In this document: positions 8,765 through 16,071 of the stretch, in pieces
Layout: every line of letters starts with the position of its first letter
Numbering within the stretch: the stretch's first letter is position 1
Source: Pseudomonadota bacterium
GTDB taxonomy: Bacteria; Pseudomonadota; Gammaproteobacteria; Burkholderiales; Burkholderiaceae_C
DNA: 29,658 nt
Direction: 5' to 3'
NCBI GenBank assembly: GCA_023442945.1
Contig: JAEZWW010000052.1
Coordinates: 1 to 29,658 of the forward strand
Program-made: the position numbers and the translations under genes
The notes under the pieces: model-generated
What the model saw: the letters and a program-made list of their open reading frames with translations, nothing else
The model's database searches: none
What the model was told of the DNA's origin: nothing

Positions 8765-9376
8765 TCACGGCCGGTTGGCGATGACCTGGTCGACGATGCC
8801 GTAGTCCTTGGCTTCGTCGGCGGTCATGAAGTAGTCGCGCTCGGTGTCGCGCTGGACTTTTTCCAGCGGCTGGCCGGTGCGCTCGGCCAGGATGCGGTTC
8901 ATCTGGTCCTTGGTGCGCAGGATGTCGCGGGCGTGGATCTCGATGTCGGTCGCCTGGCCGCGCGCGCCGCCCAGCACCTGGTGGATCATGATCTTGCTGT
9001 TGGGCAGGCTGTAGCGCTTGCCCTTGGCGCCGGCCGCCAGCAGGAAGGCGCCCATGCTGGCCGCAAAGCCCAGGCACATGGTGGACACGTCGGGTTTGAT
9101 GAACTGCATGGTGTCGTAGATCGACATGCCGGCCGTGACGCTGCCGCCCGGCGAATTGATGTAGAGGGAAATATCCTTGTCCGGGTTCTCGCTCTCCAGG
9201 AACAGCAGCTGGGCCACCACCAGGTTGGCGGTCTGGTCATTCACTTCGCCCACCAGAAACACCACGCGCTCGCGCAGCAGGCGCGAATAGATGTCGTAGG
9301 AGCGCTCGCCGCGGCCGGACTGCTCGATCACCATCGGAATCAGGCCGAGGTTTTGCTGGGTGTCGTACTCGCTCAT
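8765..9376 (-). CDS. clpP: ATP-dependent Clp protease proteolytic subunit ClpP
   Basis: This 203-residue serine protease forms the double-heptamer proteolytic chamber that works with ClpX. The catalytic triad is visible: Ser107 in GFAASMGA, His132 in MIHQVLGG and Asp181 in DTERDYFM. YINSPGGS near residue 73 is the conserved substrate-binding strand. The ATG at 9376 is preceded by GGAG 7 bases upstream. It lies between tig and clpX on the same strand. The upstream gap to tig is 328 bases and contains repeat copy B and a palindromic cluster. Confidence 0.98.
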   Translation of the reverse strand: MSEYDTQQNLGLIPMVIEQSGRGERSYDIYSRLLRERVVFLVGEVNDQTANLVVAQLLFLESENPDKDISLYINSPGGSVTAGMSIYDTMQFIKPDVSTMCLGFAASMGAFLLAAGAKGKRYSLPNSKIMIHQVLGGARGQATDIEIHARDILRTKDQMNRILAERTGQPLEKVQRDTERDYFMTADEAKDYGIVDQVIANRP

Positions 9377-9473
9377 GAAAACTCCAAGTTAGGTCTGGTC
9401 AAGCAAATGGGGCCGGAACCTACCGATTCCAAGCCCCACCCCCGGGGCGCATCCGGCCACCCCCTGGTTGTCA

Positions 9474-9535
9474 ACGATTTTGACCTCTGGCCCTACAACC
9501 ACCTGCGCGACCAGCTATCAAAATCGCAGTATTTG
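9474..9535 (-). repeat. dispersed ~60-bp repeat, copy B
   Basis: This is one of the best preserved copies. Read on the minus strand it has GATTTTGATAGCTGG, the core GCGCAGGTGGTTGTAGGG and the end CCAGAGGTCAAAATC. The outer octamers GATTTTGA and TCAAAATC are inverted repeats, so the unit is an imperfect palindrome. It lies upstream of clpP. Confidence 0.85.
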
Positions 9536-9599
9536 ATCCGATGACCCGGGCTGCGAACGCGCCATAGGCCAGCACTCACGCCACCTCAACCCAGCAGAC

Positions 9600-9700
9600 A
9601 CCGCGGAGCGGGCTTGCCCCGGCCGCCGGTGTCGTCCCCCTGCCCGCCGCACGCCGTGCGGCGAGAGCGGGGGGAAGCCGCGTCAGCGGCTCAGGGGGGT
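9600..9700 (-). repeat. nested palindrome cluster downstream of tig
   Basis: Three stems are visible: CGCCGCAC/GTGCGGCG (9645-9652 with 9656-9663), GCCGC/GCGGC (9677-9681 with 9686-9690) and an enclosing CCCCCTG/CAGGGGG (9636-9642 with 9692-9698). There is no T-tract. It resembles short palindromic intergenic repeats I recall from related genomes, but only one copy is in this window. It may also act as the tig transcript end. Confidence 0.5.
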
Positions 9701-9704
9701 GTGC

Positions 9705-11018
9705 TTAAGCTTGTTGCCCCATCAGCTCGTCAAACGCCAGCTTCTTGTCGGTGACCTTGGCCTTGCCCAGCACGAAGTCGGTGACGTTGTTCTCGGTCGC
9801 AACCGCCTGCATTTCGGCCAGGCGGTTGGCGTCGGCGAAATAGTAGCGCACGACTTCTTCGGGACGCTCGTAGCTGGCGGCCATGTTTTCGACCTGGGCC
9901 TTGACCTGGTCGGGCGTGGCCTGCAGCTCGTTCTTGCTGACCAGCTCGGCCACCACCAGGCCGGTGCGCACGCGGCGCTCGGCTTCGGGGCGGAAGGTGT
10001 CTTCGGGGATCGGCAGCTTCTCGACGTCCTTGATGCCGCGCTGCTTCAGGTCGGCACGGGCGTTTTCGATCATGCGGTCGATCTCGCCCTTGACCAGGGC
10101 GTTGGGCACATCCAGCTCGGCCGCGCCCACCAGGGCCTGCATGGCGGCCTGCTTGTTGCGCTGGGTCACGCGGAAGTTGACTTCGCGCTCCAGGTTCTTG
10201 CGGATGTCGGCGCGCAGGGCGTCCACGGTGCCATCGGCCACGCCCAGCGACTTCGCCAGCTGGTCGTTCACTTCGGGCAGGTGGGCGGCTTCGATGTTCT
10301 TCACGGTCACCAGGAAGTCGGCGGTCTTGCCGGCCACGTCGGCGCCGTGGTAGTCGGCCGGGAAGGCCAGCGGAAAGGTCTTGGATTCGCCGACCTTCAT
10401 GCCGCGCACGGCGTCTTCGAATTCCTTGAGCATCTGGCCTTCGGCGATGACGAACTGGAAGTCCTCGGCCTTGCCGCCTTCAAACGGCTCGCCGTCGATC
10501 TTGCCGGCAAAGTCCACGGTCACGCGGTCGCCATCTTCGGCGGGCGTGCCCTGGGCGCGCTGCGCAAAGCTGCGGCGCTGCTTGCGCAGGATGTCCAGCG
10601 TGCGCTCGATGGCTTCGTCGCCCACGTCGACCGACACCTTTTCCACCTCAGCGGCGGCCAGGTCGCCCAGCTTGACTTCGGGGAACACTTCAAACACGGC
10701 GTCAAACGCCATCTGGCCTTCGGGTGCACCGTCCTTTTCAGAGATGGACGGCTGGCCGGCCACGCGCAGCTTGGCTTCGTTGGCGGCGTTGTAGAAGGCT
10801 TCACCGACCTTGTCGTTCATCACCTCGTACTGCACCGAATAGCCGTAGCGCTGGGCCACGACACCCATCGGCACCTTGCCGGGACGGAAACCGTCCATCT
10901 TGACGGTGCGCGACAGCTTGCGCAGACGGGCGTCGACCTCGTTCTTGATCACGTCCAGCGGCAGGGTGAGCGTCATCTTGCGCTCGAGCTTGTCAAGGGT
11001 TTCCACGTTCACGGCCAT
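9705..11018 (-). CDS. tig: trigger factor
   Basis: This 437-residue ribosome-associated chaperone and peptidyl-prolyl isomerase acts on nascent chains. The N-terminal ribosome-binding domain has the signature GFRPGKVPMGVV (the family GFRxGKxP motif). An FKBP-type PPIase domain follows in the middle (about 160-245, VTVDFAGKIDGEPFEGG), then the helical chaperone arms. The frame is open 115 codons upstream, but the ATG at 11018 starts the conserved sequence MAVNVETLDKLER, with a GAGAG-type ribosome-binding site upstream. Length is as usual. It heads the tig-clpP-clpX-lon cluster. Confidence 0.97.
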   Translation of the reverse strand: MAVNVETLDKLERKMTLTLPLDVIKNEVDARLRKLSRTVKMDGFRPGKVPMGVVAQRYGYSVQYEVMNDKVGEAFYNAANEAKLRVAGQPSISEKDGAPEGQMAFDAVFEVFPEVKLGDLAAAEVEKVSVDVGDEAIERTLDILRKQRRSFAQRAQGTPAEDGDRVTVDFAGKIDGEPFEGGKAEDFQFVIAEGQMLKEFEDAVRGMKVGESKTFPLAFPADYHGADVAGKTADFLVTVKNIEAAHLPEVNDQLAKSLGVADGTVDALRADIRKNLEREVNFRVTQRNKQAAMQALVGAAELDVPNALVKGEIDRMIENARADLKQRGIKDVEKLPIPEDTFRPEAERRVRTGLVVAELVSKNELQATPDQVKAQVENMAASYERPEEVVRYYFADANRLAEMQAVATENNVTDFVLGKAKVTDKKLAFDELMGQQA

Positions 11019-11276
11019 GGTGTGCTTTTCTCTCAAGGTTGAAGTTGGGGTGCGCGGGCGTTGCGGATCCGGCCCTTGGGCCGGCGGCCGCGCGTCCTGC
11101 GCGTGAATTCGGTTCTTTGCCACCCCACGCGGGGGCGCAGCAAAACCCAGTATTTTAACGGGTGCGGCGCGCCGCTTTTCCGGCGCACCAGCGGTCGCTG
11201 GTCGACGGCTCTTTTGGCGCGATCCGCAGCGCCGACCGCGCACCACGCCACAGGCAACCCGAAAGGGCCGCGCCCA
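11019..11276. other. tig upstream region
   Basis: The gap between tig and the tRNA-Ser terminator holds no gene. On the minus strand a TAAAAT (11152-11157) within GTTAAAATACTG is a plausible -10 element for tig, giving a leader of roughly 130 bases, but no good -35 is seen. A GC-rich palindromic stretch GGCGCGCC lies near 11166. Confidence 0.3.
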
Positions 11277-11302
11277 TGAAAAACGGGCCACTGGGGCCCG
11301 TT
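11277..11302 (-). terminator. terminator of tRNA-Ser
   Basis: AACGGGCC (11282-11289) pairs with GGCCCGTT (11295-11302). On the minus strand the stem is followed by TTTCAT. It starts 13 bases beyond the CCA end of tRNA-Ser and is a plausible intrinsic terminator. Confidence 0.7.
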
Positions 11303-11315
11303 CATCGCCTTTGCT

Positions 11316-11408
11316 TGGCGGAAGCGGAGGGATTCGAACCCTCGATGAGGCTCTACACCCCATACTCCCTTAGCAGGGGAGCACCTTCGGCCACTCGGTC
11401 ACGCTTCC
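11316..11408 (-). tRNA. tRNA-Ser(GCU)
   Basis: A complete 93-nt class II tRNA with acceptor stem GGAAGCG/CGCTTCC, anticodon loop CTGCTAA (GCU), a long variable arm, T-loop TTCGAAT and an encoded GCCA end. It reads AGC and AGU codons. It lies 28 bases downstream of lysC on the same strand. Confidence 0.97.
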
Positions 11409-11436
11409 AGCAAAGAGTCGGCATTATGCCATCAAC

Positions 11437-12708
11437 TCAGGCCGCTTTCGGTTCGTCCAGATCGAAGGCGCGGTGCAAGGCCCGCACGGCCAGCTCCATG
11501 TACTTCTCGTCGATGACGACGGAGGTCTTGATTTCGCTGGTGGAGATCATCTGGATGTTGATGCCTTCCTCGCTCAGCACGCGGAACATCTTGCTGGCCA
11601 CGCCCACGTGGCTGCGCATGCCGATGCCAACGATGGACACCTTGCAGATCTTGGTGTCGCCCACGATCTCGGCCGCGCCCAGCGTCGGCAGGACCTTGTC
11701 CTTGAGCAGGTCCACCGTGCGCGCGTAGTCGTTGCGGTTGACGGTGAAGGAAAAATCGGTGCGCCCGTCTTTGCCGATGTTCTGGATGATCACGTCGACT
11801 TCGATGTTGGCGTCGGCCACCGTGCCCAGGATCTGGAAGGCGATGCCCGGTTTGTCGGGCACGCCCAGGATGGCGATCTTGGCTTCATCGCGGCTGAAGG
11901 CAATGCCGGAAACTACGGCTTGTTCCATGTGTTCGTCTTCCTCGAAAGTGATCAGGGTGCCGGACTTGGCCTCTTCATTGATGTCGATGTCCCAGGGCGT
12001 GAAGCTCGACAGCACGCGCATGGGCACCTTGTACTTGCCGGCGAATTCGACCGAGCGGATCTGCAGCACCTTGCTGCCCAGGCTGGCCATCTCCAGCATC
12101 TCTTCGAAGCTGATGGTCGCCAGGCGGCGCGCCTCGGGCACGACGCGTGGGTCGGTGGTGTAGACCCCGTCCACGTCGGTGAAGATCATGGCTTCGTCGG
12201 CCTTCAGGGCGGCCGCCACGGCCACGGCCGAGGTGTCGGAGCCGCCACGGCCCAGCGTGGTGATGTTGCCCGCGTCGTCCACGCCCTGGAAGCCCGTGAT
12301 GATCACGACCTTGCCGGCGTTCAGGTCGGCGCGCACCTTCTGGTCGTCAATGCTGTCAATGCGCGCCTTGGTGTAGGTCGCGCTGGTGCGCACCGGCACC
12401 TGCCAGCCCGCGTAGCTGACGGCGGGCACGCCCTCGGCCTGCAGGGCGATGGCCAGCAGGCCAACCGACACCTGTTCGCCGGTGGACGCGATCATGTCCA
12501 GCTCGCGCAGGTATTCGGCGCTTTGCTTGGCGGGCGCCAGCTCTTTGGCCAGGCCCAGCAGGCGGTTGGTTTCGCCGCTCATCGCGCTGGGCACAACGAC
12601 CATCTGGTGCCCGGCGCGCGCCCACTTGGCGACGCGCTTGGCGACCTGCTGGATGCGCTCGGTCGAGCCCATCGACGTGCCGCCGAATTTTTGAACGATC
12701 AATGCCAT
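11437..12708 (-). CDS. lysC: aspartate kinase
   Basis: This 423-residue enzyme phosphorylates aspartate, the first step towards lysine, threonine, methionine and diaminopimelate. The N-terminal kinase domain has KFGGTSMG at about residue 7 and TLGRGGSDTSAVA for nucleotide and substrate binding. Two ACT domains (about 265-340 and 345-410) suggest feedback control by lysine and/or threonine. The size and layout are those of single-function betaproteobacterial aspartate kinases. The ATG at 12708 starts the conserved MALIVQKFGG. An in-frame GTG ten codons upstream is possible, but its GGAGG is adjacent to it. There is no good Shine-Dalgarno sequence before 12708. Confidence 0.96.
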   Translation of the reverse strand: MALIVQKFGGTSMGSTERIQQVAKRVAKWARAGHQMVVVPSAMSGETNRLLGLAKELAPAKQSAEYLRELDMIASTGEQVSVGLLAIALQAEGVPAVSYAGWQVPVRTSATYTKARIDSIDDQKVRADLNAGKVVIITGFQGVDDAGNITTLGRGGSDTSAVAVAAALKADEAMIFTDVDGVYTTDPRVVPEARRLATISFEEMLEMASLGSKVLQIRSVEFAGKYKVPMRVLSSFTPWDIDINEEAKSGTLITFEEDEHMEQAVVSGIAFSRDEAKIAILGVPDKPGIAFQILGTVADANIEVDVIIQNIGKDGRTDFSFTVNRNDYARTVDLLKDKVLPTLGAAEIVGDTKICKVSIVGIGMRSHVGVASKMFRVLSEEGINIQMISTSEIKTSVVIDEKYMELAVRALHRAFDLDEPKAA

Positions 12709-12765
12709 GACAGGAGGAATTCGGGTTGCGGCGCCCACCCTCCGGGCGCCAGGAAACCGCGCATT

Positions 12766-13800
12766 TTAGCCCGCTGTGCCCGCGCGATCGGCACCCGGCT
12801 GCCACGTCAGCCATTCGCCCTCGCGCACCACCTGGCCGCTGCCGACCTTCAGCTCGATCCGGTGGCCGCGCGTACGGCAGGCCGCGATCTGCACCTGCAG
12901 CGCCGCCAGTTGCGCCGCGCTGGGCACACTGCGGTGCGCGGTGGCCAGCCAATGGCGCAGCGCGTTGCCCTGCCGCGCCGGCGACAGCGCCTGCAGCGCG
13001 GCGACGCGCGGCGGCAGGCCGCAGGCGGCCAGGTCGTCCGCAGCCACCTCGTCCAGCAGCGCCTGCGCCTGCGCCGCGTGCTGCGCGCTGCGCGCGAAGG
13101 TGGTGCGGAATTCCGGAAACACCTCGGCCAGCGCCGGCAGCAGGCGGTGGCGCACGCGGTTGCGGGTGAAGGCGGTGTCGGCGTTGCTCGGGTCTTCTAC
13201 CCAGTCGGCACCGCGCAGGCGCAGCCAGGCGCGCAAGGCGCTGCCCGGCACCGTCAGCAAGGGCCGACAAAACGTCAGCCCGCTGCGCTGCCAGCGCGCC
13301 GGCATACCGGCCAGCCCGGGCAGGCCGCTGCCGCGCGACAAGGCGATCAGCACCGTCTCCACCTGGTCGTCCGCGTGTTGCCCCAATACTACGGTTTTGA
13401 TAGCTGGCCGCGCAGATGGCTGTAGGGCCAACGCCTCAAAAGCCTTGTAACGGTGATGCCGGGCCGCGGCTTCGGGGCTTTCGCCCGGCTGGGCCCGCGC
13501 GTCGACGTGCGCGACCTGAATCGGTACGTTCAGGCGCTCACACACGGCGCGGGCCTGGGCCTCAAACCCATCGGCCGCCGCCTGCAGGCCGTGGTGCACG
13601 TGCCAGGCGCGCACCCGCCCCGGCCAGCGCGCGGCGCAGGCCAGCAGCAAGGCGGTGGAATCGGCGCCGCCGCTGAAGCCCACGGCCAGGGGCAACGCGG
13701 GCGCGCTGTCAGCGAAGGCGTCCATGGCCGCGTCGACCTGCTGCGCGGCGCGGGCGTCGCCGGCGTCGTCACTGGGCGCGGCGTCCAGGGGCTCAAGCAC
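12766..13800 (-). CDS. tilS: tRNA(Ile)-lysidine synthase TilS
   Basis: This 344-residue PP-loop ATPase converts C34 of tRNA-Ile(CAU) to lysidine, making it read AUA. The PP-loop motif SGGADS is at residues 43-48, with HVHHGLQ and GQHADDQVET downstream as in the family. Just before GQHADDQ the protein carries an extra stretch (QPSARPAIKT) encoded by a copy of the dispersed ~60-bp repeat, read in frame. The start is a GTG at 13800 with GAGGA about 11 bases upstream. An ATG slightly further upstream is out of frame. It lies 57 bases upstream of lysC on the same strand. Confidence 0.93.
   Translation of the reverse strand: MLEPLDAAPSDDAGDARAAQQVDAAMDAFADSAPALPLAVGFSGGADSTALLLACAARWPGRVRAWHVHHGLQAAADGFEAQARAVCERLNVPIQVAHVDARAQPGESPEAAARHHRYKAFEALALQPSARPAIKTVVLGQHADDQVETVLIALSRGSGLPGLAGMPARWQRSGLTFCRPLLTVPGSALRAWLRLRGADWVEDPSNADTAFTRNRVRHRLLPALAEVFPEFRTTFARSAQHAAQAQALLDEVAADDLAACGLPPRVAALQALSPARQGNALRHWLATAHRSVPSAAQLAALQVQIAACRTRGHRIELKVGSGQVVREGEWLTWQPGADRAGTAG
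13385..13446 (+). repeat. dispersed ~60-bp repeat, copy C, inside tilS
   Basis: A well preserved copy with TTTTGATAGCTGGCCGCG, the core CAGATGGCTGTAGGGCCA and the end CTCAAAAGCC. It lies entirely within the tilS coding sequence and keeps the frame open. The other copies in the window are intergenic or at gene ends. Confidence 0.9.
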
Positions 13801-13935
13801 GGCAAAACGTCCTCATGGCGACAAATGTAAAGCCGTGCACCGCGGCCTTGTCATCCCATCGGGTGTCCCCACGTTGAATGCACGTGCGCCCCAAGCGTGG
13901 GCGCCCCCTGTAAGCTGTCGACGGAGGTCACGCAC

Positions 13936-14229
13936 ATGTGGAAGCTGGGACGCCTGTGGGCCATGTTTCGCAAGGAATTGCTGATGGCGTGGGCCGTGCT
14001 GCGCGACCCGCGCGCGCCGCGGGCCGCCAAGCTGGCGACGGTGCTGGCGGTGCTGTACGTGGTCAGCCCGATCGATCTGGTGTCGGACTTCATTCCGATC
14101 CTGGGTTGGCTGGACGACGGCCTGATCGCCTACCTGCTGCTGCAATTGGCCTTCAAGTTCCTGCCGGCCGACCTGATGGCCTCGCTGCGCGCCAAGGTCG
14201 AAACCCGGGTGCGGCCGGTCACGCAGTAA
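13936..14229 (+). CDS. DUF1232 (YkvA-type) membrane protein
   Basis: This 97-residue protein contains the DUF1232/YkvA signature: RDPRAPRAAKLATVLAVLY followed by SPIDLVSDFIPILGWLDD and a hydrophobic segment. Two short membrane segments are likely (about 33-50 and 65-83). The family is widespread in bacteria and has no firmly established function. The ATG at 13936 has GGAGG 8 bases upstream. An in-frame GTG at 13897 lacks a ribosome-binding site. It is the only plus-strand gene between the tRNA cluster and the TPR gene, divergent from tilS and convergent with accA. Confidence 0.85.
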   Translation: MWKLGRLWAMFRKELLMAWAVLRDPRAPRAAKLATVLAVLYVVSPIDLVSDFIPILGWLDDGLIAYLLLQLAFKFLPADLMASLRAKVETRVRPVTQ

Positions 14230-14279
14230 AGCCGACGTCGGCCATCCATCGCCCGCTGGCGAGACGGCCAGCACCCACG

Positions 14280-14307
14280 AAAAAGGGACCCGCGGGGTCC
14301 CTTTTTT
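14280..14307. terminator. bidirectional terminator between the DUF1232 gene and accA
   Basis: AAAAGGGACCC pairs with GGGTCCCTTTT around a 3-base loop, with A-tract and T-tract on either side. It lies between convergent genes and can end transcription from both. Confidence 0.85.
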
Positions 14308-14333
14308 ACTGCGCGTGGCAAGAAAAGCCCGCC

Positions 14334-15308
14334 TCAGTGCTCGGCCTTGGTGTCGGTGAAGCGGCCGTAGCTTTGCAGGCGCTCGTAGCGGCGCTCCAGC
14401 AGTTCTTTGGGCTTCAGGTCGCTGACCTGGCGCCAGGCGTCGCCCAGTGCGCGCTTCAAAAAGCCGGCCATCTGGCGCGGGTCGCGGTGCGCGCCGCCGA
14501 CCGGCTCGGTCACGATCTTGTCGATCAGGCCCAGCGCCTTCAGGCGGTGCGCGGTGATGCCCATGGCGTCGGCCGCTTCCTGCGCCTTGTCGCTGGTCTT
14601 CCAGAGGATGGAGGCGCAGCCTTCCGGGCTGATGGTGGCGTAGATGCTGTACTGCAGCATCAGCACCTGGTCGCCCACGGCGATGGCGAGCGCGCCGCCG
14701 GAGCCACCTTCGCCAATGATGGTGGTGATGATCGGCACTTCCAGCTGCGTCATCTCGTAGATGCTGCGGCCGATGGCTTCGGACTGGCCGCGCTCTTCCG
14801 CGTCGATGCCGGGGAAGGCGCCGGGCGTGTCGACGAAGGTGAACACCGGCAGCTTGAACTTCTCGGCCGTCTTCATCAGGCGCAGCGCCTTGCGGTAGCC
14901 CTCAGGCCGCGTCATGCCGAAGTTGCGCAGCGTGCGCTCCTTGGTGTCGCGGCCTTTCTGGTGGCCCAGGACCATGCAGGCGTTGCCGTTGAAACGCGCC
15001 AAGCCACCGATGATGCTTTTGTCATCCGCGAAGTAGCGGTCGCCGTGCAGCTCCTGGAAATCCGTGAAGCAGTCGCGCACGTAGTCGAGCGTATACGGCC
15101 GCTCAGGATGGCGCGCGATCTTGGTGATCTGCCAGGGCGTCAGATCGGCGTAGATGTCCTTGGTGAGCTGCAGGCTCTTCTTGTCGAGCTGGTCGATCTC
15201 TTCCGAGATATCAACCGCACTTTCCGTCTGCACGTAACGCAGTTCTTCGATCCGGTTTTCCAGCTCCGCGATGGGTTGCTCGAAATCCAGAAATGTTCGT
15301 TTGGCCAA
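14334..15308 (-). CDS. accA: acetyl-CoA carboxylase carboxyltransferase subunit alpha
   Basis: This 324-residue subunit, with AccD, transfers the carboxyl group from biotin to acetyl-CoA in the first committed step of fatty acid synthesis. The N-terminus KRTFLDFEQPIAELENRIEE and the crotonase-fold segment TPGAFPGIDAEERGQ followed by GEGGSGGALA identify it clearly. The start codon is TTG at 15308 (TTG GCC AAA), with GAGGAG 7-8 bases upstream. No ATG or GTG fits better. Length is normal. It lies downstream of a DNA glycosylase gene with a 67-base gap. Confidence 0.96.
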   Translation of the reverse strand: MAKRTFLDFEQPIAELENRIEELRYVQTESAVDISEEIDQLDKKSLQLTKDIYADLTPWQITKIARHPERPYTLDYVRDCFTDFQELHGDRYFADDKSIIGGLARFNGNACMVLGHQKGRDTKERTLRNFGMTRPEGYRKALRLMKTAEKFKLPVFTFVDTPGAFPGIDAEERGQSEAIGRSIYEMTQLEVPIITTIIGEGGSGGALAIAVGDQVLMLQYSIYATISPEGCASILWKTSDKAQEAADAMGITAHRLKALGLIDKIVTEPVGGAHRDPRQMAGFLKRALGDAWRQVSDLKPKELLERRYERLQSYGRFTDTKAEH

Positions 15309-15375
15309 ACGTGGCTCCTCGGGTCGAAACGATTTTCAATGTTACCGGATGCGCATGACGGCGGCGGCGCGCCAC

Positions 15376-16026
15376 TCAGTACGCCACCGGCACCGGCTCC
15401 AGCGAGCGCCACATGTACCAAGTGGCCACGCTGCGCCAGGGCGCCCAAGCGTCGGCCACTTCGCGCGCTTCGCTGCGACTGACCGGCTCGCCGGAAAAAT
15501 AGTTGAGGCTGATGCCGTTGATCAGCCCCACGTCGTCCAGCGGCAGCACGTCGGGGCGCATCAGGTGGAACATCAGGAACATCTCGGCCGTCCAGCGGCC
15601 GATGCCGCGGATGGCCACCAGCTCGGCAACGATGTCCTCGTCGTCCATGGCCTGCCATTGCTTGACGTGGATGCGGCCACTGTCAAAGTGCAGCGCCAAA
15701 TCGACAAGGTATTCGACCTTGCGCGCCGACAGCCCCGCCGCGCGCATGTCGTCGACCTTGAGCTTGAGCACGTTGGCCGGCGTCATCCGGCGCGGCAGCA
15801 GCTCGAACTTGTTCCACACCGACTGCGCGGCCTTGACCGAGATCTGCTGCCCGACGATGGAGCGCGCCAACGTGACAAAGGCGTCGCCGCGCGACTCCAG
15901 ACAGGCGTCGCCAAAACGCGGGATCAGGCGCTTGAGCACGCGGTCACGCTTGGCCAGGTGGGTGCAGGCGTCGACCCAATAGTCGGGCGTAGCGACCGTG
16001 ATCGCTTCTTTTTTGATAGCTGCCAC
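15376..16026 (-). CDS. DNA-3-methyladenine glycosylase, AlkA-type HhH-GPD
   Basis: This 216-residue protein excises alkylated bases to start base-excision repair. The helix-hairpin-helix VAIRGIGRWTAEMF (about 137-150) is followed by LPLDDVGL with the likely catalytic Asp165, aligned with AlkA FLPDD, and by WAPWRSVATWY as in AlkA. It lacks the extra N-terminal domain of E. coli AlkA, as in other short family members. The start codon is GTG at 16026, which lies inside a copy of the dispersed repeat. The first ~5 residues (AAIKK) are repeat-derived. The conserved part begins near residue 14, so a later start cannot be excluded. Confidence 0.88.
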   Translation of the reverse strand: MAAIKKEAITVATPDYWVDACTHLAKRDRVLKRLIPRFGDACLESRGDAFVTLARSIVGQQISVKAAQSVWNKFELLPRRMTPANVLKLKVDDMRAAGLSARKVEYLVDLALHFDSGRIHVKQWQAMDDEDIVAELVAIRGIGRWTAEMFLMFHLMRPDVLPLDDVGLINGISLNYFSGEPVSRSEAREVADAWAPWRSVATWYMWRSLEPVPVAY

Positions 16027-16062
16027 CGCTTTACCCTCTATGGCCAGAGACCGAAAATTCTT
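16000..16062 (+). repeat. dispersed ~60-bp repeat, copy D (degenerate)
   Basis: The left part TTTTTTGATAGCTG and the right part TATGGCCAGAG are recognisable, while the middle has diverged. It spans the 5' end of the glycosylase gene and supplies its GTG start, and ends 10 bases before the cysS stop. Confidence 0.65.
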
Positions 16063-16071
16063 GAAAACCGG

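Larger units (their letters stand above)
9377..9704. other. intergenic region between tig and clpP
   Basis: This 328-base gap has no credible gene. From the clpP side it holds the clpP leader, then repeat copy B (9474-9535) and a set of nested palindromes (9600-9700) directly downstream of tig. I see no obvious sigma-70 promoter for clpP. Confidence 0.7.

Noticed and set aside
11473..13425. 650-codon plus-strand frame across lysC and tilS
   Set aside because: It is antisense to two well-supported genes and has the low-complexity composition of a shadow frame.
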